Source: Komagataeibacter xylinus (GTDB lineage: Bacteria; Pseudomonadota; Alphaproteobacteria; Acetobacterales; Acetobacteraceae). From it: a stretch of 64,000 nucleotides of DNA. The position numbers and the translations under genes are program-made. Positions 10,135 to 19,039 of the stretch are shown here, one piece after another. How positions within the stretch are numbered: the stretch's first letter is position 1; every line of letters starts with the position of its first letter. The stretch spans positions 1 to 64,000 of the forward strand of contig NZ_QQBI01000017.1 in assembly GCF_004302915.1 (NCBI RefSeq), in the 5' to 3' direction. The notes below the pieces were generated by a model. It saw only the letters and a list, made by a program, of their open reading frames with translations. It did not search any database and was not told where the DNA came from.

Positions 10135-11733
10135 ATGACGTTCATGTCCAATGTAGCGCGCTTTGAGTATATCCTCATGCTGATCGTGCTCATCGTCGGG
10201 CTGGAACTTGCCGCGCGCAAGATGCGCCTGCCACCGGCTGCGGCCCTTGTGCTGGGCGGCATTGCCATAGCACTCGCCCCCGGCCTGCCGGTGCTTGAAA
10301 TCGATCCTGACCTCGTGCTGATCGTGTTCCTGCCGCCGCTTTTGCTGGCGGGGGCGTATTTTTCCGTCTGGCATGCGTTTCGCGTGCACCTGTTTGGCAT
10401 CCTGCAGCTTGCGGTGGGCGGGGTTGCGTTCACCACGTTTGCCGTGGGGCTGGCCGCGCACTGGCTTATTCCTTCCATGCCGTGGGCGGGGTGTTTCGTG
10501 CTGGGCGCCATTGTCGCCCCCCCCGATGCGGTGGCGGCCAAGGCCGTGCTCAAGCACGTGGTCCTGCCCGAGCGCATCACCACGCTGCTGGAAGGCGAAA
10601 GCCTGCTGGATGATGCGGCGAGCCTCGTCATCTACCGCTTTGCCACCGTTGCGGTGCTGACCGGCTCGTTCAGCCTTGTCCATGCCACCGTCACCTTCGC
10701 GTGGCTGGCCATGGGCGGCCTGGTGCTGGGCGGCGGGCTGGGGTGGTTGTGGATCAGGCTGCTGCGCCGGGTGCGCGACCGGATCCTGAGCATTACCATG
10801 ACGCTGCTGCTGCCCTGGGTGGCCTATATCGGCGGGGAGTGGCTTGGGGCGTCGGGGGTCATTACCACGGTCGTGGCAGGGCTGGTGCTGGGGTGGCGGC
10901 AGCATGACGTGTTCAGTGCCGATGAACGCCTGCGCTGGGCGGCGGTGTGGGAGGTGCTGGTGTTCCTGCTCGAATCCCTCGTTTTCGTGCTGATCGGCAT
11001 GGCGCTGCACGCCATCGTGCTGCGCCACAGGGGCACGGGCTGGGTGGCGCAGGATGTGTTTGCTCCCGTCATGGGCATTGTGCTGGCGGTCATGATCTCG
11101 CGCTTTGTGTGGATGGCCCTGACCGAGGGGCTGCGTATCGCCTGCGTGCCGCCATCACGGCGGCCGGGCGTGCGGGGGTTCATGACCTATGTTGCGGTCA
11201 TGGGGTGGTGCGGCATGCGTGGCGTGGTCAGCCTGGCCATCGTGCTGGCGCTGCCCGAGGGCATGCCCGAGCGCGACATCATGCAGATCGCGACCTTCGT
11301 GGTCATTCTGGCCACCGTGCTGGGGCAGGGCACAACCATTGGCTGGCTGATCCGCATGACGGAGGGCGCGCGCGGGCAGGTGGCAGGGCAGCGGCACTAC
11401 CTTTCGGTATCGCAGGCGCGCGCCCAGATCGCCCGCGTGCAGGAGCGCATCATGCAGCATCTGGCCTATGATGCGGATGGACAGCTGGTGCATGATCGCC
11501 TGCTTGAGCAATATGCCTACCGCGCGGAGCTGGCCGAGCGTTTCAGCCATGAACAGGAGGCGCTGCAGGGGCGGCAGGATGCCCATTACCGCGCCCTGCT
11601 GGCCACCATAAAGGCAGGCCGCGCCGAATTGCTGCGCCTGCACCGTAGCGGCGAGATCCATGACGCCGTGCTGCACCAGCTTGAACATGAACTCGACCTG
11701 CAGCAGATGACGGCGGAAGGTGCGCTGATCTGA
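10135..11733 (+). CDS. CPA1-family monovalent cation/H+ antiporter
   Basis: A 532-residue multi-pass membrane protein. The transporter part (about 12 helices over residues 1-400) carries CPA1 hallmarks: VFLPPLLLAGAY, the ND-type ion-site equivalent in APPDAVAAKAVLKHV, and EGESLLDDAASLVIYR. A hydrophilic C-terminal tail of about 120 residues, rich in His, Gln and Glu, is cytoplasmic and probably regulatory. It should exchange Na+ or K+ for protons at the inner membrane. ATG at 10135 follows GAGACAGG; ATG at 10144 is an alternative. It is followed by nhaA on the same strand, with a palindromic repeat in the 161-base gap, so the two may be separate transcripts. The exact ion preference cannot be read from sequence. 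Confidence 0.88.
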   Translation: MTFMSNVARFEYILMLIVLIVGLELAARKMRLPPAAALVLGGIAIALAPGLPVLEIDPDLVLIVFLPPLLLAGAYFSVWHAFRVHLFGILQLAVGGVAFTTFAVGLAAHWLIPSMPWAGCFVLGAIVAPPDAVAAKAVLKHVVLPERITTLLEGESLLDDAASLVIYRFATVAVLTGSFSLVHATVTFAWLAMGGLVLGGGLGWLWIRLLRRVRDRILSITMTLLLPWVAYIGGEWLGASGVITTVVAGLVLGWRQHDVFSADERLRWAAVWEVLVFLLESLVFVLIGMALHAIVLRHRGTGWVAQDVFAPVMGIVLAVMISRFVWMALTEGLRIACVPPSRRPGVRGFMTYVAVMGWCGMRGVVSLAIVLALPEGMPERDIMQIATFVVILATVLGQGTTIGWLIRMTEGARGQVAGQRHYLSVSQARAQIARVQERIMQHLAYDADGQLVHDRLLEQYAYRAELAERFSHEQEALQGRQDAHYRALLATIKAGRAELLRLHRSGEIHDAVLHQLEHELDLQQMTAEGALI

Positions 11734-11760
11734 GAGGGCTCTTTTTAATCAGCCCCAGCA

Positions 11761-11802
11761 GTTTTCGAAGCTTTTTGAAAAAAGCTTCACCAAAAACCTT
11801 TG
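11761..11802. repeat. dispersed AT-rich palindromic repeat, short copy
   Basis: GAAGCTTTTT and AAAAAGCTTC form a near-perfect hairpin at 11767-11788, followed by ACCAAAAACCTTT. The same words recur near 13.1, 17.0, 17.7, 35.4 and 63.4 kb. This copy lacks the second hairpin present in the longer copies. It lies between the two antiporter genes. Confidence 0.7.
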
Positions 11803-11894
11803 TATTCCGGGTTATCTGTTTTGTGGTTACGCTTTTTGCCCCGCGTGCGTGCTGTTATTGCAATGCGGCTGCGTTCGGGTGCAATGACAGCCGA

Positions 11895-13043
11895 ATGAGT
11901 ATTTCGACAGCTTTCCTGCCGCGGCGCCTGCAGGCTTTATGGCGTTCTCCCACAGGGGGCGCCTGCGTGTTACTGCTGGCTTCCGTACTGGGGTTCGGGC
12001 TGGCCAATTCGCCATGGGCCGGGGCTTACGGGGCGGTGGCGCACTGGCCGCTCAGCCTTGCTGTCCTGGGCGCACAGGGGCCACGCACCTTGACCGCTTG
12101 GGTATCCGATGGGCTGATGGCGTTGTTTTTCCTGACCATCATCCTCGAAATCAGGCAGGAAATCAGCGATGGCCATCTTTCATCACCCCGCAAGGTCGCC
12201 CTGCCGCTGATTGGCGCGCTGGGCGGCATGGTGGTTCCGGCCCTCATTTACGTGTTCACAACCCGTGGCGCGGTGGAGGCGGCGCGGGGATGGGCCATAC
12301 CGATTGCAACCGATGCCGCCTTTACCCTGCCCATCATCCTGCTGCTTGGCGCGCGTGTTGCCCCTGCGGCGCGGGTGTGGCTCATGGCGCTGGCGGTTTT
12401 TGATGACCTGCTGGGCATCGGGGTCATTGCGATCTTTTACGGCTCCGCGCCCTGCTGGCCAGCCTTGGGCTGCGCGTGCATGGTGCTGGCGGGGCTGGTT
12501 GCGGTCCGGCGTGGCGGGGTGGTCAATCCGTGCGTTTACGGGTTGGGCGGCATGCTGTTATGGGGCTTGTGTGTGCGCGCGGGCGTGCAGCCAACGCTGG
12601 CAGGCGTGGCGATCGGGGCGTGCCTGCCCGCCCCGCTGGCACGACCGGGCCTGAACGCGGTTGTGACATGGGGGGTGCTGCCGCTGTTTGGCTTCCTCAA
12701 TGCAGGCGTGTCGCTTGCGGGGGCGCATGTGGGCATGTTGCTGGCGCCCGTGCCGCTTGGGGTCATGCTGGGGCTGGTGGTGGGCAAGCCCGTGGGCGTT
12801 TTTGGCGCGAGCATGCTGGCAGCGAGGCTGGGGGTGGCAAGCCTGCCGGAGGCGAGCTCGCTGCACATGCTGTTCGGGCTTTCGCTCTTGTGTGGCATTG
12901 GCTTTACCATCAGCCTGTTCATTGCCAGCCTTGCCTTTACGGACCCCGCCCTGGTGGAGACGGCGAAGCTGGGCATATTCACAGGCTCCCTTATTGCTGC
13001 GCTGTCGGGCTGGCTGTGGCTGCGTTTCGGGGGCAGGCCATAG
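11895..13043 (+). CDS. nhaA: Na+/H+ antiporter NhaA
   Basis: A 382-residue inner-membrane antiporter that expels Na+ in exchange for protons. It shows family landmarks: the first ion-site Asp in AIPIATDAAFTLP, the paired Asp in LAVFDDLLGIGVIAIFYG (equivalent to E. coli Asp163/Asp164), GKPVG containing the conserved Lys, and CGIGFTISLFIASLAF near the end. Length is usual (about 390). I chose ATG at 11895 because residues upstream of it lie in a repeat and read as non-conserved; the ribosome site there is weak. It follows a CPA1 antiporter, so this locus concentrates sodium/pH homeostasis. Confidence 0.93.
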   Translation: MSISTAFLPRRLQALWRSPTGGACVLLLASVLGFGLANSPWAGAYGAVAHWPLSLAVLGAQGPRTLTAWVSDGLMALFFLTIILEIRQEISDGHLSSPRKVALPLIGALGGMVVPALIYVFTTRGAVEAARGWAIPIATDAAFTLPIILLLGARVAPAARVWLMALAVFDDLLGIGVIAIFYGSAPCWPALGCACMVLAGLVAVRRGGVVNPCVYGLGGMLLWGLCVRAGVQPTLAGVAIGACLPAPLARPGLNAVVTWGVLPLFGFLNAGVSLAGAHVGMLLAPVPLGVMLGLVVGKPVGVFGASMLAARLGVASLPEASSLHMLFGLSLLCGIGFTISLFIASLAFTDPALVETAKLGIFTGSLIAALSGWLWLRFGGRP

Positions 13044-13123
13044 AAGTTTCTGGTGAAGCTTTTTTAGGAGAGTTTTAAAAGAACGACGCCTTTTTGAAAA
13101 AAGGCGGCACCCCAAAACTTTTA
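13043..13123. repeat. dispersed AT-rich palindromic repeat, long copy
   Basis: About 80 bases. It starts GAAGTTTCTGGTGAAGC, has a second hairpin CGCC-TTTTT/AAAAAA-GGCG at 13087-13106, and ends CCCAAAACTTTT. It sits between convergent nhaA (+) and a lysR gene (-). The paired T- and A-tracts would make it work as a terminator in both directions; that function is inferred. Confidence 0.75.
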
Positions 13124-13128
13124 CTTTA

Positions 13129-14064
13129 TCAATTCGCCTCGCCGGGGCGTCCTTCCATTGTCGCCGCAAGTAGCGTTGCAAGCCAGTCGGCAAACACCTG
13201 CACCCGGCGCGACAGATGGCGGCGATGCGGGTAGAGGAGCGCCATGGGCATGGGTTCGGGCCGCCAGTCGGGCATGACGTCAATGAGTTCGCCCGCCGCA
13301 ATATGGTGGCGCACGTCATAGGCGGGCACCTGTATCAGTCCCAGCCCGGCCAGGGCGCAGGCCACGAGGGCTTCGGCGCTGTTGACCGTAACCCGGCCCG
13401 GCATCTGCAAACTGTGCATCGTGTCGCCCGCCATCCATTCCCATGCCTCCACCCGGCCGGTGGCGGGGGAGGCATAGCGCACGGCCTCGTGCTGCGGCAG
13501 GTCGGCAGGCGTGCGGGGCGTGCCGCTGCGCGCCAGGTAGGCGGGGCTGGCCACGTTGACCAGCGGCAGTTCGCCCAACTGCCGTGCAATCAGCGCTGAA
13601 TCCGCCAGCGGGCCGACACGCAGCACGCAGTCGATGCCATCCTCGATCAGGTTCACGGTGCGGTCGCTGACGCCAAGCTCGATGTCGATATCGGGGTAGT
13701 CGCGCAAAAAGGCGGGTAGGGCAGGCGCCACGATCAGCCGCCCGATGCGCCCGGGCAGGTTCACCCGCAGCAGGCCACGCGGCGCGGTGCGGTCTTTTTG
13801 AAACAGGGTTTCGGCTTCCTCCACATCCGTAACCAGCCGCACGCAATGCTCATAGAACGCGGTGCCATCAGGCGTGGGGGTGACGGAGCGGGTTGTGCGG
13901 GCCAGCAGCCTTGTGCCCAGCCGGTTCTCGAGTTCCTGTATGGCGGCCGAGACCGAGGAGCGCGGCATGTTGAGCGTATCGGCAGCGCGGGTGAAACTGC
14001 TGGTCTCCACCACGCGGGTGAAAATACGGAACAGGTCGATACGATCCACGCGAACCCCCGGCAT
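13129..14064 (-). CDS. LysR-family transcriptional regulator
   Basis: A 311-residue regulator. The N-terminal winged helix-turn-helix spans about residues 8-65 (LFRIFTRVVETSSFTRAADTL; PRSSVSAAIQELENRLG). The C-terminal substrate-binding domain begins near residue 95 (GLLRVNLPGRIGRLIV). It belongs to the CrgA/AaeR-like subgroup by its ILP-like sequence style. It is transcribed away from the dehydrogenase at 14196, and a 7+7 inverted repeat lies between the two starts, so it probably controls that gene. The effector is unknown. A start a few codons downstream (at VDRIDLF) is possible. Confidence 0.85.
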   Translation of the reverse strand: MPGVRVDRIDLFRIFTRVVETSSFTRAADTLNMPRSSVSAAIQELENRLGTRLLARTTRSVTPTPDGTAFYEHCVRLVTDVEEAETLFQKDRTAPRGLLRVNLPGRIGRLIVAPALPAFLRDYPDIDIELGVSDRTVNLIEDGIDCVLRVGPLADSALIARQLGELPLVNVASPAYLARSGTPRTPADLPQHEAVRYASPATGRVEAWEWMAGDTMHSLQMPGRVTVNSAEALVACALAGLGLIQVPAYDVRHHIAAGELIDVMPDWRPEPMPMALLYPHRRHLSRRVQVFADWLATLLAATMEGRPGEAN

Positions 14065-14086
14065 GCATTGGGTGTTTGTTCGTCAA

Positions 14087-14107
14087 TCCTGACAGGTGTT
14101 GTCAGGA
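14087..14107. promoter_or_regulatory. candidate LysR operator
   Basis: Perfect inverted repeat TCCTGAC-N7-GTCAGGA in the 131-base gap between the divergent lysR and short-chain dehydrogenase genes. Size and position suit a LysR-type binding site. Confidence 0.55.
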
Positions 14108-14195
14108 ATGGGAACTTTATGGCCTGATCCTAGCTGATACTGTGCGGGAAGAAAAAGCGCCAACCGCGCTTGTCACGCATGAACGGAGGCTCGAT

Positions 14196-14969
14196 ATGGT
14201 CGATCACACGATCAAGGGTAAGACGGTTCTCATTACCGGTGGGGCCAAGAACCTTGGCGCGCTCGTGGCGCATGACCTTGCGGCCCATGGCGCAAAGGCC
14301 ATTGCCATTCACTACCACAGCGCCGCCACGAAACCCGAGGCCGAGAAAACACTGGCCGCGCTGAAGGCTGCTGGCGTGCATGCCGTGGCCTTTCAGGCCG
14401 ACCTGACCGCAAACGGTGCGGTGGCCAAGCTGTTTGCCGATACGGTGGCCGCCATCGGCCGCCCCGACATTGCCATCAACACCGTGGGCCAGGTGCTCAA
14501 GAAGCCGATTGCCGAGACGACAGAGGCCGAGTTCGATGCCATGTTCGCGGTCAACACGCGAGTTGCGTATTTCTTCATCAAGGAAGCGGGCATCCACCTC
14601 AACGATAACGGCAAGCTGCTCACCCTCGTGACCTCGCTGCTCGGGGCGTACACGCCGTTCTATTCCACCTATGCGGGCTCGAAAGCGGCGGTCGAGCACT
14701 TTACCCGCGCGGCATCGAAGGAATATGGCGCGCGTGGCATTTCGGTCAACGCGATCGGGCCAGGTCCGATGGATACGCCTTTCTTCTACGGGCAGGAAGC
14801 GCCCGAGGCCGTGGCCTACCACAAGTCCGCCGCAGCGCTTTCGCCCTTCAGCCGGACCGGCCTGACCGAGATCGAGGATATAGCCCCCTATATCCGTTTC
14901 ATCGTATCGGAAGGGTGGTGGATGACCGGCCAGACCATTCTGGTCAATGGCGGTTACACCACCAAGTAG
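14196..14969 (+). CDS. short-chain dehydrogenase/reductase (SDR)
   Basis: A 257-residue classical SDR. The cofactor loop is present in variant form as TGGAKNLG near residue 15, with the usual N-terminal strand KTVLITGG. The catalytic Tyr and Lys are in YSTYAGSKAAVEHF near residue 160. INGG-type C-terminal segment VNGGYTTK closes the protein. ATG at 14196 has ACGGAGG upstream, whereas longer readings do not. The substrate cannot be told. The divergent LysR regulator and shared operator suggest substrate-inducible expression. Confidence 0.88.
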   Translation: MVDHTIKGKTVLITGGAKNLGALVAHDLAAHGAKAIAIHYHSAATKPEAEKTLAALKAAGVHAVAFQADLTANGAVAKLFADTVAAIGRPDIAINTVGQVLKKPIAETTEAEFDAMFAVNTRVAYFFIKEAGIHLNDNGKLLTLVTSLLGAYTPFYSTYAGSKAAVEHFTRAASKEYGARGISVNAIGPGPMDTPFFYGQEAPEAVAYHKSAAALSPFSRTGLTEIEDIAPYIRFIVSEGWWMTGQTILVNGGYTTK

Positions 14970-14987
14970 GCCGCGGGCGGCGGGGGC

Positions 14988-16883
14988 CTACTGGTACCCC
15001 GCCGCCTGTAATTCAAACAGTTCCGCATAGCGCCCGCCCTGGGCCAGGAGCTGTGCATGCGTGCCCGCCTCCAGCACGCGCCCGTGTTCGAGCACCACGA
15101 TGCGGTCCGCCGTGCGCACGGTGGAGAAACGGTGCGAAATGACCAGCGCCGCCTTGCCCTGGCGCAGCGCACGCAGGCGCTCGAACACATCGGTCTCGGC
15201 GCGGGCATCGAGGGCGGAGGTCGGTTCATCAAGGATCAGCAGGTCGGCATCACGCATATAGGCGCGTGATATGGCAATTTTCTGCCACTCGCCGCCTGAC
15301 AGTTCGCGCCCCCTGGCCACCCGCTTGCCCAAGGGCTGGTCAAGGCCCATGGGCAGCTTGGCCAGCACGTCATCGGCCAGCCCCTCATGGGCGGCGGCGG
15401 TGATGCGTGCGGTGTCATCAAGCGCCTCGATCCGGCCCACGGCAATGTTTTCCGATGCGGTGAGGCTGTAGCGGATGAAATCCTGAAAGATCACGCCGAT
15501 ATGGGCGCGCAGGTCGGCAAGGTCCATGTCGCGCAGGTCAACACCATCAACCGTGATCCGCCCCTCGTCGGGCTCGTAAAGCCGGGTAAGCAGTTTGACG
15601 ATGGTGGTCTTGCCCGCGCCGTTCTCGCCCACCAGCGCCACCGTCTCGCCCGCGCCGATATACAGGTCGAGGCCGCGCAGGGCCCACCTGTCCGTGCCAG
15701 GATAGCGGAAGCCCACATTGTCAAAGCGAACGGCGTGGCGGATGGGCGAGGGGAAGGGCTTGGCCACGGGTGGGGAGAGAATGGCCGGGCGCAGGTCGAG
15801 GAAGGTGAAGAAATCATCCAGGTACTGCGCCTGGCTTGCGGTTTGCGTCACGCCCAGCAGCAGGCTCGACAGCAGCCCGTGCAGCCGCAGGAACGAGCCT
15901 GACAGAAAGGTCAGGTCACCCACCGAGAAATGCCCGCGCACCGTATCCCACACAATCACGATATACACGCCATAATACGCGACCGAGCCGATGGCGGCGA
16001 ATGCCCCGCTCCACGCAAACCGCCGCAGCGCCAGTTTGCGGTTCTGTTCCAGCACGGTTGCCGCAGCCGCGCTGAAGCGCCCGACCAGAAAGCCGCCAAG
16101 GCCAAACAGCTTGAGCTCCTTGGCGTGTTCCGCGCTGGAGCCGACATGGCGCAGATATTCCATCTCGCGCCGCTCGGCGGTCTTGGCGCGGATCAGGCGG
16201 TAGCCCTCGGCGTTGAAATGCGCTTCCCCCGCAGCCGCAGGCAGCAGGGCGATGAGCAGGACCATCACCAGCCAAGGTGCAAACGCCATGACCCCTGCCG
16301 CCAGCATCAGCGCCGTGACCGTGGTCTGGGCAATATTGAACAGTTGCACCAGCAGGTTGTTGCGCCCCGAGGCCTGGCGGCGCGCGCGTTCAAGCAGGTC
16401 CTGCAATGCGCTTGATTCGAACTGCTGCAGGTCGAGCGTTGCCGAATGTTCCATCAGCGCCAGGCTGACAGAATTGATGTAGCGCTCATTGAGCAGCCCG
16501 TCGACCAGCGAGATGGCGCGTGAAGTCAGGTCGGACAGGATGATGAGCGCGAATTCCAGCGCGATCCAGAGTTCCAGCCGCGTGGCCGGGCCATGCAGCG
16601 CCCAATGGGCCAGTGAACCGGTGGGCATGGCATGGCCGCCAAGGCGGATGACCTCATCAACAATGAGCTTGCCCAGATACAGCGCCAGCGGCGGCTGGAT
16701 GGCCTGCACCAGCCGCAGGCTGATGCAGGCCACTGTCAGCGCCGGGCTGCACCGCCAGATCTGGCGGAACATGCGCGGCACATGGGCATACACGCCAAAG
16801 CGCCGCCTGAGCCGCGTGGACCAGGGCTGGCGCGTTCCGGGCCGGGGGGCAGGGATGTGTGACGGTTCGGTCTCAGCGTTCAA
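14988..16883 (-). CDS. ABC transporter, fused permease and ATPase (exporter half-transporter)
   Basis: A 631-residue half-transporter that should work as a homodimer or heterodimer in the inner membrane. Membrane domain over residues 30-350. ATPase domain from about 380 with Walker A VGENGAGKTT, signature LSGGEWQKIAISRA and Walker B LLILDEPTSALD, then the switch His in VISHRFSTV. The order is that of type IV exporters (MsbA-like). It ends 18 bases from the stop of the convergent dehydrogenase. No periplasmic binding protein is nearby, which fits export rather than uptake. The cargo is unknown. Confidence 0.9.
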   Translation of the reverse strand: MNAETEPSHIPAPRPGTRQPWSTRLRRRFGVYAHVPRMFRQIWRCSPALTVACISLRLVQAIQPPLALYLGKLIVDEVIRLGGHAMPTGSLAHWALHGPATRLELWIALEFALIILSDLTSRAISLVDGLLNERYINSVSLALMEHSATLDLQQFESSALQDLLERARRQASGRNNLLVQLFNIAQTTVTALMLAAGVMAFAPWLVMVLLIALLPAAAGEAHFNAEGYRLIRAKTAERREMEYLRHVGSSAEHAKELKLFGLGGFLVGRFSAAAATVLEQNRKLALRRFAWSGAFAAIGSVAYYGVYIVIVWDTVRGHFSVGDLTFLSGSFLRLHGLLSSLLLGVTQTASQAQYLDDFFTFLDLRPAILSPPVAKPFPSPIRHAVRFDNVGFRYPGTDRWALRGLDLYIGAGETVALVGENGAGKTTIVKLLTRLYEPDEGRITVDGVDLRDMDLADLRAHIGVIFQDFIRYSLTASENIAVGRIEALDDTARITAAAHEGLADDVLAKLPMGLDQPLGKRVARGRELSGGEWQKIAISRAYMRDADLLILDEPTSALDARAETDVFERLRALRQGKAALVISHRFSTVRTADRIVVLEHGRVLEAGTHAQLLAQGGRYAELFELQAAGYQ

Positions 16884-16927
16884 TCAGTCTGTGCTCCCGA
16901 TAAAAGGCTGTTTGAAACCAACTTATT

Positions 16928-17012
16928 GGATAAAAAAGTTTTCGCACACCGTCTGTTTTTTTAAAAGCGATGCGCCTTGCGGCCTTCGTGAAAAAAGCTT
17001 TACCACAACCAT
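16928..17012. repeat. degenerate, inverted copy of the dispersed repeat
   Basis: Read on the minus strand this matches the longer copies: GGTAAAGCTTTTTTCACGAA, then CATCGCTTTTAAAAAAAC, then GGTGTGCGAAAACTTTTTT. The second hairpin has decayed. It marks the start of the AT-rich island upstream of the ABC transporter. The 239 bases from 16884 to 17122 contain no supported gene. Confidence 0.55.
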
Positions 17013-17122
17013 TCTCATGACAGGATGATCGGGCACCCCGTAAAACACCAGCCCGGTGAACGCCACGCAATGCGGGACATGGACATGCAACTTACGCGCG
17101 GGTGCTCAATGGTTCCTATTTT

Positions 17123-17558
17123 TTAACTACGTATCTTGTTTAGCATTTGTTCAAGAATATTCCAGGAAACATCAATACCTTCTACGTATAAATTATCGAT
17201 CTCATCCTTTCCGCTCAGGAATGGGGGTATTTTATAGGAAACGCATTCATTGTATTTCAATGATAAACCCGTTGCTTTCTGCCATTCTGCGAAGAAACCT
17301 ACTGCCAAGCCAATCATATCCAAAGCATACCGTTGTTTTTTCGTAATCGGGGAATGCCTGGCAAACACGTTCTGACCATGTCTTGATGTCTTCAGGTTTT
17401 ACAATTCTGTACAAACCACCGTTAAACGAGTCTCCACCATAATTTTTAAACAGGTGGCATAGACCTTCCGCCATGTCGGCAGGGTATGGATAAGCATTAT
17501 TTCCTTTATTGCAGGAACGGGAATCTTTTTTAAATTTATCATCAAAATAGTTAAACAT
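17123..17558 (-). pseudogene. broken immunity-type gene (GAD-like/DUF1851, Tdi1-like)
   Basis: Two overlapping frames make one damaged protein. The first frame (17558 to 17247) starts MFNYFDDKFKKDSR after an AGAAGAGAG ribosome site and reads through KNYGGDSFNGGLYRIVKP to CFGYDWLG. The second frame (to 17123) continues FFAEWQKATGLSLKYNECVS and ends DNLYVEGIDVSW...LNKIRS. These halves resemble the N-terminal GAD-like part and the C-terminal DUF1851 part of T6SS immunity proteins such as Tdi1. About 40 residues expected between WLG and FFAEW are missing and the frame shifts there, which indicates an internal out-of-frame deletion. Base composition is far more AT-rich than the neighbours, a sign of transfer. 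No toxin gene is present nearby. Confidence 0.6.
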
Positions 17559-17690
17559 AATCTCTCTTCTATTTTTCTGTATGCGTTAGATTGCCTGCAG
17601 TCCTGTTCTGAAAAAATTCAGGATGTAGTGTTATTTTGATGCTCGAAAGGCAATTTTAAAGTACAGGAATCAATAATTCCCTGAAATCAT

Positions 17691-17770
17691 AAAATTTCTG
17701 GTGCAGATTTTTTCAAAAAACTTCGGAAGGTGCCGCCTTCTTGAAAAAAGGCGGCACCCGAAAGCCTTTC
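17691..17770. repeat. dispersed AT-rich palindromic repeat, long copy
   Basis: Starts AAAATTTCTGGTGCAG and carries the strong hairpin GTGCCGCCTT/AAGGCGGCAC at 17730-17757, ending CCCGAAAGCCTTT. It lies in the 317-base gap 17559-17875 between the broken immunity gene and trhO. The rest of that gap is AT-rich and shows no gene. Confidence 0.75.
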
Positions 17771-17875
17771 CTGTTTTGGTCAATGATCTGTTTTTAAAAA
17801 CTCTTTTGAAAGTGTTGCCTGTGCCCCGTGCATCGGCCCCTTAGGCTATCTGGCCTTGTCTTTTGCGGCAGGCCA

Positions 17876-18886
17876 TTATTTTGAACCGGCTTCTTTCGGC
17901 GTTTTTGCGCCAACCGGCAGGGGCAGGCCCATGTGGTGTACGCCGCGGCTTTCGGCCAGCTGGATCTGGCGTTCGCGTTCGGCGTAGCGCTGGCGCTGGG
18001 CTTCGGTGCGTTCCGCGCTGCAATGCGGGCAGCTCACGCCTTCCTCATAGTCAGGCGACTGGCGGTCGGCAGCACTGAGCGGCGTGCGGCAGGCGTGGCA
18101 TATGTCGAACGTGCCCGGCGCCAGCCCGTGGCCTACGCTCACGCGCTGGTCAAACACAAAGCATTCGCCCTCCCACAGGCTCCGGGCCTCGGGCACGGTT
18201 TCAAGGTATTTCAGGATGCCGCCCTGCAGGTGAAACACATCCTCCACCCCTTCGGCGCGGACAAAGGCGGTGGCTTTCTCGCAGCGGATGCCGCCGGTGC
18301 AGAACATCGCGATTTTGGGCGTGCGGCCTTCATGCTCCAGCGCGGCCCTGCGTTCGCGGAACCATTGCGGAAATTCGCGGAAGGTTTTCGTGCCCGGATC
18401 AATCGCGCCGCGAAACGTGCCAATCGCCACTTCATAATCATTGCGGGTGTCGATCACGATGGTGTCGGGGTCTGAAATCAGGGCGTTCCAGTCCTCGGGC
18501 GGCACGTAGTGGCCCACGTCGCGCCGTGGGTCGAGGCCTTCAATGCCCATGGTCACGATCTCGCGCTTGATGCGCACCTTCATGCGGTGAAACGGCAGCG
18601 CGGGCGCGCGTGAGAACTTGACCTCAAGCCCGGCACAGCCGGGCAGGGCGCGGATGATGGCCAGTATGCCTTCAATGGCCGCATCCGTTCCGGCAATGGT
18701 GCCATTGATCCCTTCATGCGCCACCAGCAATATGCCGCGTATGCCCAGCTCATGGCAGGCTGCCAGCAGTTGCTCGCGCACGGCGGCAACATCCGCAAAC
18801 GGGGTGAAATGATAAAGCGCCGCGACGCGGATGGGCAGTTCCGCCTGTAGCGGAGAAGGGGCGGAAGAAAGGGATGGATCTGTCAC
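17876..18886 (-). CDS. trhO: tRNA uridine(34) hydroxylase TrhO (rhodanese-fold, YceA family)
   Basis: A 336-residue cytoplasmic protein. N-terminal YceA-type domain (YHFTPF, then [16 protein letters not shown]) is followed by a rhodanese domain with the catalytic Cys in [11 protein letters not shown] near residue 210, and a Cys-rich tail ([17 protein letters not shown]) that may bind a metal. The family hydroxylates U34 of certain tRNAs to 5-hydroxyuridine. I prefer the GTG at 18886 (after a GCAGGG). The ATG at 18943 lies next to TATATA and has no ribosome site, so it probably falls in the promoter. The Cys-rich C-terminus is longer than in E. coli-like short forms. Confidence 0.88.
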   Translation of the reverse strand: MTDPSLSSAPSPLQAELPIRVAALYHFTPFADVAAVREQLLAACHELGIRGILLVAHEGINGTIAGTDAAIEGILAIIRALPGCAGLEVKFSRAPALPFHRMKVRIKREIVTMGIEGLDPRRDVGHYVPPEDWNALISDPDTIVIDTRNDYEVAIGTFRGAIDPGTKTFREFPQWFRERRAALEHEGRTPKIAMFCTGGIRCEKATAFVRAEGVEDVFHLQGGILKYLETVPEARSLWEGECFVFDQRVSVGHGLAPGTFDICHACRTPLSAADRQSPDYEEGVSCPHCSAERTEAQRQRYAERERQIQLAESRGVHHMGLPLPVGAKTPKEAGSK

Positions 18887-19039
18887 ACTGGCAACCCTGC
18901 GCTGGAAACGGCCACATGCACGCATGCGGATACACGGAAGCATGGTATATAGTCGAACTACACCCTGAATGCACCATGCGCCCCAAGGGTGTAAGGATGC
19001 GTGGCAGGCAGGCCCCGTGTTGCATCAGGATCAGGAAGC

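Noticed and set aside
9889-11028. 379-codon frame opposite the CPA1 antiporter
   Set aside because: His/Gln-rich antisense shadow of a membrane protein gene.
17056-17346. 96-codon plus-strand frame over the AT-rich island
   Set aside because: Opposite strand of the damaged immunity gene, no ribosome site; the minus-strand reading has family resemblance.
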